Below are positions 1 through 8,680 of a stretch of DNA of 64,000 nucleotides, in pieces; the first letter of the stretch is position 1; the number at the start of each line of letters is the position of its first letter. Both the position numbers and the translations under genes were made by a program. Origin of the DNA: Kocuria palustris (GTDB lineage: Bacteria > Actinomycetota > Actinomycetes > Actinomycetales > Micrococcaceae); assembly GCF_007666205.1 (NCBI RefSeq), contig NZ_VDOR01000001.1, positions 1-64,000 of the forward strand. The letters are read 5' to 3'. Under the pieces are notes generated by a model that was not told where the DNA came from, did no database searches, and was given only the letters and a program-made list of their open reading frames with translations.

Positions 1-32
1 ACTCGCATTCTCCGGCCCATTATGGGCCAGAC

Positions 33-470
33 TCAGCGTGTCCACCACTCAGGGTTCATCCCCCCCGCAAGGAATGACGAGAAGGCGAACCCGAACATCC
101 CCGCGATCCCGATCTGCATGCAGTTGTACGCAATCACGGCGACCAGGGAAGCACCCACCCCGGTGGGCCGCCCGAGGCCTTTGGCGATGTAAGCGAAGAA
201 GGCTCCGGCGTTGTGCACATGCTGCGACATCGCTCCGTAGCCGATCGAGAACAGCAGCAGGAGGACGCCGAGGACCACGAAGGACAGCGGAATGCCCAGC
301 AGGCCGGTCACGGCGATATTGCTCGGGACCCCGCCGGCCATGACCGTCAACGGGGCCGAGGCGGCGACGATCGTGAAGACGAGCCCGGGGATGCCGATGC
401 TGCGGGCGACCAGCGACTCTTCGGCGCTCGGCTCGCCCCGAGCGCCCCTGGTAGGGATGAGAGTAGCCAT
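33..470 (-). pseudogene. APC-superfamily permease, N-terminal fragment only
   Basis: The 145-codon frame gives a typical N terminus of an APC amino acid/amine permease: a short cytoplasmic lead, a first membrane helix containing VFTIVAASAPLTVMAGG, a second with GIPLSFVVLGVLLLLFSIGY, and GAFFAYIAKGLGRP before helix 3. Family members are about 450-500 residues, but this frame ends in TGA at positions 33-35 after GGMNPEWWTR. The start at 470 was chosen because GTGAGGA lies about 8 nt upstream. A 15-bp palindrome at 14-28 follows the stop. The gene lies downstream of the AraC regulator on the same strand and beside the amine oxidase, so amine uptake is a reasonable guess. Either a frameshift or a real truncation broke it; the rest, if present, is outside the window. 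Confidence 0.6.
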
Positions 471-575
471 GGGATAGGTCCTCACTTCGGCATGTGATCT
501 GTCCCATGGATTGTCCGCGTCGCCCGCCATCGCCGATTGCCCCTGAGCGAACAGGGCTTGACCGCGGGTGCACCC

Positions 576-1538
576 TCATCCGGCCTCCCGCCGCAGCCTG
601 CCAGGGGCCACGCCGTAGCGGGCGCGGAAGACGCGTGAGAAGTGCGCCGGGTCCGCGAACCCCCATCGCGCGCCGATGACAGCCACGGGGCGATCCGCGC
701 ACCGTGCGTCCAGGAGCTCTTCGCGGCAGCGGGCGAGCCGTCGTTCCCGGATCAGCGCAGCCACAGTCTCCCCAGTGCCCTCGAACAGCAGATGCAGGGC
801 ACGCACAGAGATGAAGTGTGCTGCCGCGATACTCGCCGGCGTGAGGTCCGGATCCGTCAGATGCCGCTCGATGTGCTCGACGATCGCAGCTCTCTGCTTG
901 GCGCGCACAGCCTCGCCGTGAACCGCATGCGTCGACCCCGTCCGACTCGCCTCAACCCCGAGAACGTCGCTGACGAGAGTGCCGAGCAGGTCAACCGCGT
1001 TGCGCGCCAGCCGCGCCTCCAGCGAGCCGGACAGGCCCGGCGCCAGATCCATGGCCTGGCGCAGAAAGGACGCGACTGCCGGCCCGAGGTGATGCTCTCC
1101 CTCCAATGCCGTGGCTGTCAGCTGGCGCGCCGACTCGGGAGCGACCCCCAGCCCGGAATGCGGGAGCATCAGCACGTGGGTTGAGAACTCGCCATCGAAG
1201 CTGAGCGTGTACGGGATCGAGGTGTCGTAGAGGGCCAGGCTCCCTGGCCCCAGCATGATCTCCCTGCCGTCCTGGATCAGCAGCCCGGTTCCGCTGCGCT
1301 GGAGGCTGAGCTTGAACCTGCCGAGCTCCTCCTTCCGGATCAGTTCAGGGGTCCTCAGCACGGTGTGCGGACCCGCCGTGACCGTGGCCATCTCGTTGGT
1401 CCGATCGCCGCACACCCCCACCGCGCCCCTGAACCCCGCCCCGCCCCTGCCGCCGGCTTCGATCTCGAGGGGCACGAACGCCTCGGACACCAGCCGGCGC
1501 CACGAATCGAAGTCCCGGACGACTTCACGTCGCTGCAT
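576..1538 (-). CDS. AraC-family transcriptional regulator, FeaR-like
   Basis: A 320-residue regulator. Residues 1-190 form the N-terminal AraC-binding-like cupin domain seen in FeaR-type activators, with short stretches such as GPGSLALYDTSIPYTL. Residues from about 215 to the end carry the two helix-turn-helix units of the AraC family, including LTPASIAAAHFISVRALHLLF and the signature end WGFADPAHFSRVFRARYG. GGAGG lies 7 nt before the ATG. It is divergent from the copper amine oxidase gene. In E. coli FeaR is an AraC-type activator of the tyramine oxidase gene tynA, so by position and domain type this is the likely activator of the amine oxidase. The function is inferred; the family call is firm. 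Confidence 0.88.
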   Translation of the reverse strand: MQRREVVRDFDSWRRLVSEAFVPLEIEAGGRGGAGFRGAVGVCGDRTNEMATVTAGPHTVLRTPELIRKEELGRFKLSLQRSGTGLLIQDGREIMLGPGSLALYDTSIPYTLSFDGEFSTHVLMLPHSGLGVAPESARQLTATALEGEHHLGPAVASFLRQAMDLAPGLSGSLEARLARNAVDLLGTLVSDVLGVEASRTGSTHAVHGEAVRAKQRAAIVEHIERHLTDPDLTPASIAAAHFISVRALHLLFEGTGETVAALIRERRLARCREELLDARCADRPVAVIGARWGFADPAHFSRVFRARYGVAPGRLRREAG

Positions 1539-1697
1539 GGTTGCCTCCGCCCTGGTTCAGGACTGTGACGCGCATCTCGATTCCGGACACTCTAGCGCTC
1601 ACGCCATCCGCAGGAGGGGGCGGAACGTACGTGACGCGGCCACACCGGGGTGGATTGACGATCGGCGCACGATCCGACACCGATGCACGGATGACAT

Positions 1698-1726
1698 ATG
1701 ACGTCCGTCACAGCCATTCCTAGAGT
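1698..1726 (+). promoter_or_regulatory. putative promoter of the copper amine oxidase gene with overlapping palindrome
   Basis: ATGACG at 1698-1703 and TAGAGT at 1721-1726 are spaced 17 bp and would start a transcript near 1733, leaving a leader of about 70 nt to the ATG at 1804. A perfect palindrome TGACGTCCGTCA at 1699-1710 overlaps the -35 region, where an activator or repressor would bind. This placement also argues against an upstream in-frame start near 1726. Inferred from motif reading only. Confidence 0.35.
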
Positions 1727-1803
1727 TGAGGGACCGTTCAGGGCCGAGGCCCTCACCGTTCTGCCCTCCCCGAAGAGCAATGAGCACGAGGAATGAGGAC
1801 ACC

Positions 1804-3783
1804 ATGACCTCCCGAGACAAGACCACGGACAGCCGGATCGACGAGGGAGACTTCTCCCTGGCCAGCCGCGAGGAGATCGATGTGGTGGTGCAGGCGATGC
1901 GTGATGCAGCGTTGCTGCCCGAGAGCTCGCGGATCACCTATCTGGGCCTGCTCGACCCGCCTCGTGGAGAGCTTCGCGCCGAGATCTCGCACGATCGTCG
2001 TTTCCGTGCCTACATCCTGGACACCGAAGGCGGCCCCACGCTCGACGTGACCATCTCGGCCGCCCGCGGAGAGATCCTGCGAAGCGTGCAGGTGGATTCC
2101 AGCGAGAGCGGGGAGCAGCCCATCATGGAGGAGGAGTTCGAGGTCGTCGAAGCCGTCCTGGCACAGGACGAGCGCTGGCTGGCCGCCCTGGCCGCTCGGG
2201 GCCTTCCGGTCGAGGAGGTCAGGGTCGCACCCCTGTCAGCAGGTGTCTTCGAGTACGAGGAGGAGAAGGGCCGGCGGATCCTTCGCGGCCTGGCCTTCCA
2301 TCAGCAGCACGAGACGGATTCGGCCTGGGCCCACCCGATCGACGGTCTCGTCGCCTACGTCGACGTCACGAACCGGTCCGTGGACCAGGTCCTCGACTTC
2401 GGGCCGGTTCCGATCCCCGAAGAGCACGGGAACTACACCGATCCCGAACTCACAGGCCCGGTCAGAACTTCCCAGAAGCCGATCCGGATCACTCAGCCGG
2501 AGGGTCCCTCTTTCACCGTTGAGGGAGGCAATCACGTCGAATGGGAGAAGTGGTCCCTCGACATCGGGTTCGACATGCGCGAGGGCCTCGTCCTCCAGAA
2601 CATCGCTTTCGATGACGCACAGGGGCGTCGGCGCATTCTCGATCGGGCCTCGATCGCGGAGATGGTGGTGCCCTACGGCGATCCCTCCCCTGTGCGGTCG
2701 TGGCAGAACTACTTCGACACCGGTGAATACCTGGTCGGCCAGTGGGCGAACTCGCTCGAGCTCGGCTGCGACTGCCTGGGCGACATCACCTACCTCTCCC
2801 CATGGGTCGTGAACAACCGAGGAGAGGCGCGTCAGATCAAGAACGGCATCTGCATGCACGAGGAGGACTGGTCGATCCTCTCCAAGCACACCGACCTGTG
2901 GTCGGGGATCGCCTACACCCGGCGCAATCGTCGGCTCGTGATCTCCTTCTTCACCACGGTGGGCAATTACGACTACGGCTTCTACTGGTACCTCTACCTC
3001 GACGGGGCGATCGAGTTCGAGGCGAAAGCCACCGGCATCGTGTTCACCTCTGCGGTCCCCGACGGCACCACGGACTACGCCTCCGAACTGGCCCCCGGGC
3101 TCGGGGCCCCGTACCACCAGCACCTTTTCGGCGCGCGCCTGGACTTCGCGCTGGACGGCGGCACGTCCCGAGTCCTCGAGGAAGAAGCGGTGCGCCTCCC
3201 GTTCTCCGATGAGAACCCCCGTGGCAATGCCTTCACCCGCCGACGGACCGTCCTCGCCTCCGAACTCCAGGCTCAGCGCGATACGGACCAGTCGGCCGGG
3301 CGGAGCTGGGTCGTTCAGAGCGCCCAGCACACCAACCGCCTCGGCCACCCCGTCGGCTACCGACTGCTGCCTGCCGGACTGCCGACCCTGCTCGCGGCCG
3401 AAGGCTCCTCGATCCACCGGCGAGCGACCTTCGCGGCCAAGGCGCTGTGGGTCTCGCAGTATCACGAGGAGGAGCGCTACCCCACCGGGGACTTTCCGAA
3501 TCAGCACTCCGGCGGCGCCGGGCTGCCGGAATGGACCCAGGCGGACCGCCCGCTGGACGGCGAGGACCTGGTCGTGTGGCACTCGTTCGGCCTGACGCAC
3601 TTCCCCCGCCCGGAGGACTGGCCGATCATGCCCGTGGACCGTGTGGGCTTCCGCCTCCTTCCCGACGGGTTCTTCGACCGCTCGCCGGTGCTGGACGTCC
3701 CATCCCCGGAACCGGGATCGTGCCACGTCGGCGACGGGTCCGAGGCTTCGGAGTCCGATGATGGCTGCGGCTGTCAGCACTGA
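1804..3783 (+). CDS. copper amine oxidase (phenylethylamine/tyramine oxidase type)
   Basis: A topaquinone copper amine oxidase of 659 residues. It oxidises a primary amine to aldehyde, ammonia and hydrogen peroxide. The TPQ motif NYDYG puts the cofactor tyrosine at Y389. The catalytic base is D305 in the YFDTGEY motif. The copper ligands are H438 and H440 (HQH) and H599 (THFPRPEDW). The spacing of all five residues matches Arthrobacter globiformis phenylethylamine oxidase with a constant offset of 7. No signal peptide is seen, so it is probably cytoplasmic. The start at 1804 is chosen for GAGGAC about 5 nt upstream; an ATG 24 nt earlier has a weaker site. The C-terminal 20 residues are acidic and Cys-rich (ending CGCQH). 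Its aldehyde product would feed the phenylacetate genes downstream. Confidence 0.95.
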   Translation: MTSRDKTTDSRIDEGDFSLASREEIDVVVQAMRDAALLPESSRITYLGLLDPPRGELRAEISHDRRFRAYILDTEGGPTLDVTISAARGEILRSVQVDSSESGEQPIMEEEFEVVEAVLAQDERWLAALAARGLPVEEVRVAPLSAGVFEYEEEKGRRILRGLAFHQQHETDSAWAHPIDGLVAYVDVTNRSVDQVLDFGPVPIPEEHGNYTDPELTGPVRTSQKPIRITQPEGPSFTVEGGNHVEWEKWSLDIGFDMREGLVLQNIAFDDAQGRRRILDRASIAEMVVPYGDPSPVRSWQNYFDTGEYLVGQWANSLELGCDCLGDITYLSPWVVNNRGEARQIKNGICMHEEDWSILSKHTDLWSGIAYTRRNRRLVISFFTTVGNYDYGFYWYLYLDGAIEFEAKATGIVFTSAVPDGTTDYASELAPGLGAPYHQHLFGARLDFALDGGTSRVLEEEAVRLPFSDENPRGNAFTRRRTVLASELQAQRDTDQSAGRSWVVQSAQHTNRLGHPVGYRLLPAGLPTLLAAEGSSIHRRATFAAKALWVSQYHEEERYPTGDFPNQHSGGAGLPEWTQADRPLDGEDLVVWHSFGLTHFPRPEDWPIMPVDRVGFRLLPDGFFDRSPVLDVPSPEPGSCHVGDGSEASESDDGCGCQH

Positions 3784-4219
3784 GTCGACCGCCCAGGGGA
3801 TGACTCTGCCCTGGGCGTCCGGTGCCGCCGGTCTCAGCTTCGCCTCAGCGCCGGTGCATGTGTGGCTGCTGTTCACCCACCGGCACTCAGCCGTGATGGC
3901 CGCCGCCCTGTGCCTGATGACCGCGGCCTGCGCTCTGTGCGCCGTGCACAGCCTCAGAAGCAGGGCCGGCAATAAGACCCCCGGCCTGCGAGGTCTGCTG
4001 GTGATGGCAGATGCCATGGCCATCACGCATTCCCTCATGCTGTTCTCCCCCGGTGGAGCGGGACACGGACACCACGGCAGTCACGGGCCCCTCGTCTTAT
4101 CGGCCTCGCCGAACACCGAATCCACCGGGGTCTCGCTCCTGCTCCTGGTCGGCCTGGAGCTGGCCGCAGCCATGTGCGCGGCGCTCGCGCTGCGGTCGCG
4201 TCGCCGCACCCTCGCTTGA
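3758..4219 (+). CDS. small His-rich integral membrane protein
   Basis: A 153-residue protein that overlaps the end of the copper amine oxidase by 26 nt. Start at ATGATG (3758), with GGAG just upstream. Four probable membrane helices are visible: around [55 protein letters not shown], and [21 protein letters not shown] His-rich loop GHGHHGSHG lies between helices 3 and 4, and further histidines sit near the helix ends. The layout resembles DUF5134-type actinobacterial membrane proteins, but I cannot confirm that. Translational overlap with a copper enzyme and the His cluster make a metal-related role possible. The function is unknown. Confidence 0.7.
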   Translation: MMAAAVSTESTAQGMTLPWASGAAGLSFASAPVHVWLLFTHRHSAVMAAALCLMTAACALCAVHSLRSRAGNKTPGLRGLLVMADAMAITHSLMLFSPGGAGHGHHGSHGPLVLSASPNTESTGVSLLLLVGLELAAAMCAALALRSRRRTLA

Positions 4220-4281
4220 TCCCGGGAGTCGGCAGACCCGCCGGATCATCCCGACCCCATATCCCGATACGGAGAATCGCC

Positions 4282-5826
4282 ATGAACACCGACACCTCGA
4301 CCCGCCCATCCTCGGACTTCCTGGTGATCGGGGCCGGCTCCGCAGGGTGTGTGCTGACCCGACGACTGCTCGATGCAGGACATTCCGTCACTCTGGTCGA
4401 GGCGGGGGATCAGGACATCAATCCGGATATCGACGATGTATCACGGCTCGGGCTTCTCTGGGGATCCCCGGTCGACTGGAACTACTACACCGAGCCCCAG
4501 CCCGGTCTGGACGGCCGCCGTGTGCACCTCCCGCGGGGCAAGGTCCTCGGGGGGTCGCATGCGCTCAACGCAGCCATCTGGGTCCGAGGCGACCGCAAGG
4601 ACTACGACGGCTGGGCAGACAACGGCTGCCCAGGGTGGGGGTGGAGCCAGGTCGAGCCGTACTTCAGGGCCATAGAGGCGTATCCGGACGGAGACCCCGA
4701 TTCCCGGGGCCACGACGGCCCACTGGACATCACCACGCAGTACCCGCACCACCCGATCCAGCAAGCCATGTTCGACGCGACGGTTCAGGAAGGCATCCCC
4801 GAGAATCCCGACTACAACTCCGGAACAGTCGACGGGGTCGGATGGATGCAGCTCAATGTCCGCGACGGCAAGCGGTTCAACACCTGGCGCGCCAACCTGA
4901 AGCCGGTCGCAGATCACCCCCAGCTCAAGCTGGTCACCGGGGGCCATGTCCGCCGACTCATCGTCGAGGGCATGACGGTCACCGGTGTGCAGGTGACCGT
5001 CGAGGGCCAGGACATCGAGTGCTCAGCCGAGGAAGTCGTGCTCTGCGCAGGAGCCATCGGGTCACCGGAGCTCCTCCTGCGCTCGGGCATCGGCCCGGCA
5101 GCGCATCTCCGCGAGGTGGGCATCGATGCCGAAGGGGTCGGTCAGAACCTCCAGGATCATCTGCTGACGCCCGTCGTCTGCACCACGGCGCACCCGATGC
5201 CGACGCCGGAGGTGGCCGCTGCCCAGGTCCACTACTGGGCCAAGTCGGACGCGTCTCTGCCGACCCCCGACACCCAGCCCATCTTCTTCTCGGTGCCCAT
5301 GTACACGACAACTGCCGGAGACCCGATGGCGGGCCCCGAGGAGGGCTTCTCCCTGCTCGCCGGCATCGTCCGCCCGGTTTCGCGAGGACGGCTCACCCTC
5401 TCCGGCCCGGGACGCGAAGACCCCGTGCGGATCGACCTCGGCGCCTTCGCAGCGGAGGAGGACATGCGGTCGATGCTGTTCTCGCTCCGGCAGTGCCGTT
5501 CGATCGTCCGCCAGCCTGCACTGGCGGAGCTGGGCGCGGCCGAGATCCATCCAGGCCCCTCGGTGGGTGATTCAGATGAGGAGCTCATGGCCTACATCCG
5601 AAGCACGACGACCACCTATCACCACCAGGTAGGGACCTGCGCCATGGGGCCCAGCGGCGGCGAGGCCGTCGTCGATCCGGAGTCCTTCCGCGTCCATGGT
5701 CTGCAGGGGCTGCGAGTGGCAGATGCCTCGATCATGCCGCGCGTCCCGACGGGCAACACCAATGCACCCTCGGTCCTCATCGGAGAGAAGGCCGCCGCCT
5801 CGATCACCGGCTCCGTGCCGTTCTGA
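4282..5826 (+). CDS. GMC-family FAD-dependent oxidoreductase (choline/alcohol dehydrogenase type)
   Basis: A 514-residue glucose-methanol-choline oxidoreductase. The FAD-binding GAGSAGCV lies at residues 18-25. The first GMC signature follows (LPRGKVLGGSHALNA). The second signature is GAIGSPELLLRSGIGP near residue 260. The C-terminal active-site region has HHQVGTCAMG and ends with NTNAPSVLIGEKAA. ATG 4282 follows GGAGA with 6 nt spacing. It lies 62 nt after the membrane protein gene and probably shares the amine oxidase transcript. The substrate is not determined: it could oxidise an amino alcohol or aryl alcohol linked to the amine pathway, or be a choline dehydrogenase. Confidence 0.88.
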   Translation: MNTDTSTRPSSDFLVIGAGSAGCVLTRRLLDAGHSVTLVEAGDQDINPDIDDVSRLGLLWGSPVDWNYYTEPQPGLDGRRVHLPRGKVLGGSHALNAAIWVRGDRKDYDGWADNGCPGWGWSQVEPYFRAIEAYPDGDPDSRGHDGPLDITTQYPHHPIQQAMFDATVQEGIPENPDYNSGTVDGVGWMQLNVRDGKRFNTWRANLKPVADHPQLKLVTGGHVRRLIVEGMTVTGVQVTVEGQDIECSAEEVVLCAGAIGSPELLLRSGIGPAAHLREVGIDAEGVGQNLQDHLLTPVVCTTAHPMPTPEVAAAQVHYWAKSDASLPTPDTQPIFFSVPMYTTTAGDPMAGPEEGFSLLAGIVRPVSRGRLTLSGPGREDPVRIDLGAFAAEEDMRSMLFSLRQCRSIVRQPALAELGAAEIHPGPSVGDSDEELMAYIRSTTTTYHHQVGTCAMGPSGGEAVVDPESFRVHGLQGLRVADASIMPRVPTGNTNAPSVLIGEKAAASITGSVPF

Positions 5827-5838
5827 CGCGTCGCCAGA

Positions 5839-5869
5839 CCCCGGCCTGACCTCATCCGAGGCGCCGGGG
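5839..5869. terminator. weak hairpin between convergent genes
   Basis: CCCCGGC at 5839-5845 pairs with GCCGGGG at 5863-5869, between the ends of the converging GMC oxidoreductase and TetR genes. There is no T-run, as is usual in this GC range. Confidence 0.35.
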
Positions 5870-5886
5870 CCGCCGATCTTCTCCGC

Positions 5887-6492
5887 TCAGCGGGCTCGCA
5901 GGCCGCCCATCGCGATCTTCACGAGGGTGTCGGCGAGCTCGTCGGGGGTCCCGATGCCCTCGGGGCTGTACCAGTCCACGACGGAGTTGAGCATCCCCAG
6001 GACCAGGCGAGGGGCGGCCACGCCGCTGATGTCCGTCCGAAGGTCCCCGTCCTCCTGGGCGCGGACGATGAGCTCGCCGAGCTGCCGGGTGAAGACGCGG
6101 CGGCGCTTCATGGCCGCGAGCTCGACCTCCGAGTTGCCGCGCAGCCGCAGCAGCAGCGTCACATAGGGCATCTGCTCGACGAGCACGTGCACGGACCCGC
6201 GCAGGACGGCCTCGATGCGCTCCACGGCGGGCAGGCCGCCGCCCTGCACCTCCTCGAACATCGCCTCCAGGGCCCCCAGGGCGCGCTCGAGGGCGAGCTC
6301 GAGCAGCTCCTCCTTGGAGGAGACGTGGTGGTAGATCGCGGACTTGGTCACACCGAGCCGGTCGGCGAGGGCGCCCATGGACGTCGCGTCGTAGCCGTTC
6401 TCGTTGAAGACCTCCACGCACACGGACAGCAGCTGATCGCGGTCGTAGCCGGGCCGTCCGCGCTTGGCGGGACGCTGCGAGGACTCTGACAT
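5887..6492 (-). CDS. paaR: TetR-family regulator, PaaR-like
   Basis: A 201-residue TetR regulator. The DNA-binding domain spans residues 12-60, with the helix-turn-helix MGALADRLGVTKSAIYHHVSSKEELL. The C-terminal ligand domain is helical. It follows paaI and paaK on the minus strand and is probably co-transcribed with them. In actinobacteria TetR-type PaaR proteins repress paa operons and are released by phenylacetyl-CoA. Position and family support that role here, and the paired sites at 8502-8523 and 8614-8635 are the natural targets. The symbol is by context, not by an orthology search. No good Shine-Dalgarno precedes the ATG. Confidence 0.82.
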   Translation of the reverse strand: MSESSQRPAKRGRPGYDRDQLLSVCVEVFNENGYDATSMGALADRLGVTKSAIYHHVSSKEELLELALERALGALEAMFEEVQGGGLPAVERIEAVLRGSVHVLVEQMPYVTLLLRLRGNSEVELAAMKRRRVFTRQLGELIVRAQEDGDLRTDISGVAAPRLVLGMLNSVVDWYSPEGIGTPDELADTLVKIAMGGLRAR

Positions 6493-6640
6493 GGGGCCGC
6501 TTTCGACGGGGAGGACGACGACTGCCGCCCGTCGCCGGAGCGAGGAGCAGCGGGCGACCAGCTTACCGAGCCCCGGGCGAGCGGTACTCGGCCCGCGGCC
6601 CTGCGCTGCGGCCCGGAGGAGAGTGTGCCCCCTGCGCGTC

Positions 6641-7999
6641 TCAGCCCCGGTCGGTCGGCTTGGGGCGCTCGTCGTAGATGCGGCGGATCTTGCCCGAGGA
6701 GCGCTCCAGCGCCCCGGGCTCCTCGACGACGATCTCGGCCGAAGACCCGATCTGCGTCTTGATCTCGTGCTGCAGCGTGTGGGCGGCCTCCTGCGCGGTC
6801 TCGACGGAGACCGTCTCGCGGCGCTCGATGTGCACCGACATCCGGTCCATGCGCTCCGGGCGGGTGAGGCGCAGCTGGAAGTGCGGCGACAGCTCCGGGA
6901 TCTTCAGCGCGAGCTCCTCGATCTGCGATGGGAACAGGTTCACCCCGCGCAGGATGATCATGTCGTCGGAGCGCCCGGTGATCCGGCCCATGCGGCGGTG
7001 GCCGGGTCGAGCCGTGCCGGGCAGCAGGCGGGTCAGATCGTGGGTGCGGTAGCGGATGATCGGCAGCGCCTCCTTGGTCAGTGCCGTGAACACCAGCTCC
7101 CCCGGGCGCCCCATCTCCAGGACCTCGTCGGTGAAGGGGTCGATGATCTCGGGGCGGAAGTGGTCCTCCCAGATGTGGGAGCCGTCCTTGGACTCCGCGG
7201 ACTCGCCTGCCACGCCGGGGCCCATGACCTCGGAGAGGCCGTAGATGTCGGTGGCGGTCATGCCGCCGAAGGTCCGCTCGATCTCGCGGCGCATCTCCTC
7301 GGTCCAGGGCTCGGCGCCCAGCACGGCATGCCGGAGCGAGGTCTCGGCAGGATCCAGGCCGGCCCTCGTGAAGCCGTCGGCCACGGTGAGCAGGTAGGTG
7401 GGCGTCGAGAGGATGGCCTGCGGCTCGAAGTCGCGGATCATCTGGACCTGCTTCTCGGTCTGCCCGCCGGACATGGGGATCACGGTGCAGCCGAGGCGCT
7501 CGGCGCCGTAGTGGGCGCCGAGGCCCCCGGTGAACAGGCCGTAGCCGTAGAGGTTGTGCACCTTGTCGCCGGGACGGAGTCCGCTGAGCCGGAAGCAGCG
7601 GGCCACGAGCGTTCCCCAGGTCTGCAGGTCGTTCTCGGTGTAGGCCACCACGGTGGGCTGGCCGGTGGTCCCGGACGAGGCGTGGATGCGGCGGATCTGC
7701 TCCATGGGCACGGCGAAGCCCTTGAAGGGATAGGACCTCCGCAGGAACTCCTTGTCGGTGTACGGGAACAGCTTCAGGTCCTCGAGCTCTCGGAGGTCCT
7801 CCGGATGGACGCCGGCTTCGTCGTAGAGCTCGCGGTAGGCGGGGACGCTGTCGTACGCGTGGTGCAGTGTCCACCGCAGGCGCTCGAGCTGCAGCGACTC
7901 GATCTGATCCCGGCTCATGGTCTCCTCGGGATCCGGCGCGGTGCGGTCGTCGGGGATCGGGGCGGGCGCGTACGGGTTGCGGAGGCTCTCAGCGGCCAT
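6641..7999 (-). CDS. paaK: phenylacetate-CoA ligase
   Basis: A 452-residue AMP-forming ligase that activates phenylacetate to phenylacetyl-CoA with ATP, the entry step of the pathway. The adenylate-binding P-loop is HASSGTTGQPTVVAYT near residue 100. YGLSEVMGPGV near residue 245 and the C-terminal hinge region YRTHDLTRLLPG match the PaaK family, as does the length. The ATG at 7999 has GGAGT 7 nt upstream. It lies 50 nt after paaI and 148 nt before the TetR gene, all in one direction. Confidence 0.96.
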   Translation of the reverse strand: MAAESLRNPYAPAPIPDDRTAPDPEETMSRDQIESLQLERLRWTLHHAYDSVPAYRELYDEAGVHPEDLRELEDLKLFPYTDKEFLRRSYPFKGFAVPMEQIRRIHASSGTTGQPTVVAYTENDLQTWGTLVARCFRLSGLRPGDKVHNLYGYGLFTGGLGAHYGAERLGCTVIPMSGGQTEKQVQMIRDFEPQAILSTPTYLLTVADGFTRAGLDPAETSLRHAVLGAEPWTEEMRREIERTFGGMTATDIYGLSEVMGPGVAGESAESKDGSHIWEDHFRPEIIDPFTDEVLEMGRPGELVFTALTKEALPIIRYRTHDLTRLLPGTARPGHRRMGRITGRSDDMIILRGVNLFPSQIEELALKIPELSPHFQLRLTRPERMDRMSVHIERRETVSVETAQEAAHTLQHEIKTQIGSSAEIVVEEPGALERSSGKIRRIYDERPKPTDRG

Positions 8000-8049
8000 G
8001 GCGGACTCCTGTGCGGTCGGCGGGACGGGTACGGGGCAGGGCCGGGCCT

Positions 8050-8448
8050 TCAGCGCCGGTCGATGCGGCGGCAGCGCCCGCGGAACTCCGCGATGGTGCG
8101 CTCGCCGCTGCGCACGGTGATGTCGCAGAGGCCGCTGCGGCCGGCCTGGGAGATCAGGCGCCCCTCGGCCTCGAGGACCTCGCCCTCCCGGCTCTGCGCG
8201 AGGAAGTTGATGTCCACGCCGGTGGCGACGGTCATGGTGCCGTCGTCCTCCGTGGGGTGATTGCACGTCAGCGCGAAGCAGGTGTCCGCCATGGCGAACA
8301 CCATCCCGCCGTGGGTGATCGCGAAGCCGTTGAGCATCTCCCGCTTCACGGTCATCCGGAGGATGCAGTGCCCCGGATCGGCACGGACCACCTCGATGCC
8401 CATCCACTGCGTCGCGTGGTCCTCGGCCAGAATGCGGTGCTCTGCCAC
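8050..8448 (-). CDS. paaI: hydroxyphenylacetyl-CoA/phenylacetyl-CoA thioesterase
   Basis: A 132-residue hot-dog thioesterase. The PaaI motif GFAITHGGMVFAMADTCFAL is near residue 45, with the conserved Asn-Gly-X-X-X-X-His-Gly-Gly arrangement and active-site Asp. PaaI removes dead-end CoA thioesters that build up in phenylacetate degradation. The start is GTG at 8448, because AAGGAGGAAC ends 2-7 nt upstream. An in-frame ATG at 8517 lies inside the operator region and has no ribosome site. This is the first gene of the minus-strand paaI-paaK-TetR unit and is divergent from paaA. Confidence 0.93.
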   Translation of the reverse strand: MAEHRILAEDHATQWMGIEVVRADPGHCILRMTVKREMLNGFAITHGGMVFAMADTCFALTCNHPTEDDGTMTVATGVDINFLAQSREGEVLEAEGRLISQAGRSGLCDITVRSGERTIAEFRGRCRRIDRR

Positions 8449-8501
8449 CGTTCCTCCTTCGCTGCCGCCGGGCGTGCGCCCGGCGCGGACTGCGGACGGC
8501 G

Positions 8502-8523
8502 GAATTACCGAACGCATGGTCAG
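8502..8523 (-). promoter_or_regulatory. candidate PaaR operator, paaI side
   Basis: Read on the minus strand this is CTGACCATGCGTTCGGTAAT plus TC. It matches the plus-strand site at 8614-8635 at 17 of 22 positions and points the other way, toward paaI. The core is a palindrome with ACC and GGT half-sites. A TTGACA lies upstream on the minus strand at 8554-8559, but a clear -10 was not found. Confidence 0.6.
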
Positions 8524-8586
8524 GAATCACAGCGAACCAGCCGGGCGGACCGCGTGTCAAGGGTCACATCCGGCCGGCTCGAGCCG

Positions 8587-8615
8587 TTGACCGCCCCGCC
8601 CCGCCGATCTATCCT
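8587..8615 (+). promoter_or_regulatory. putative paaA promoter
   Basis: TTGACC at 8587-8592 and TATCCT at 8610-8615 are spaced exactly 17 bp. The candidate operator at 8614-8635 begins at the last bases of the -10 element, so a bound repressor would block open-complex formation. Confidence 0.55.
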
Positions 8616-8635
8616 GACCAAACGGTCAGTAATTG
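8614..8635 (+). promoter_or_regulatory. candidate PaaR operator, paaA side
   Basis: CTGACC (8614-8619) and GGTCAG (8624-8629) form a perfect inverted repeat around AAAC, followed by TAATTG. The whole 22-bp site is repeated in opposite orientation at 8502-8523. It covers the probable paaA transcription start. Confidence 0.65.
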
Positions 8636-8680
8636 AGACGGACCCCGGCCGCCAGGCTCCGGGCCACGGAAGGACCCACC

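Noticed and set aside
2236-4038. 600-codon open frame antisense to the copper amine oxidase
   Set aside because: Shadow of the coding strand with no motifs.
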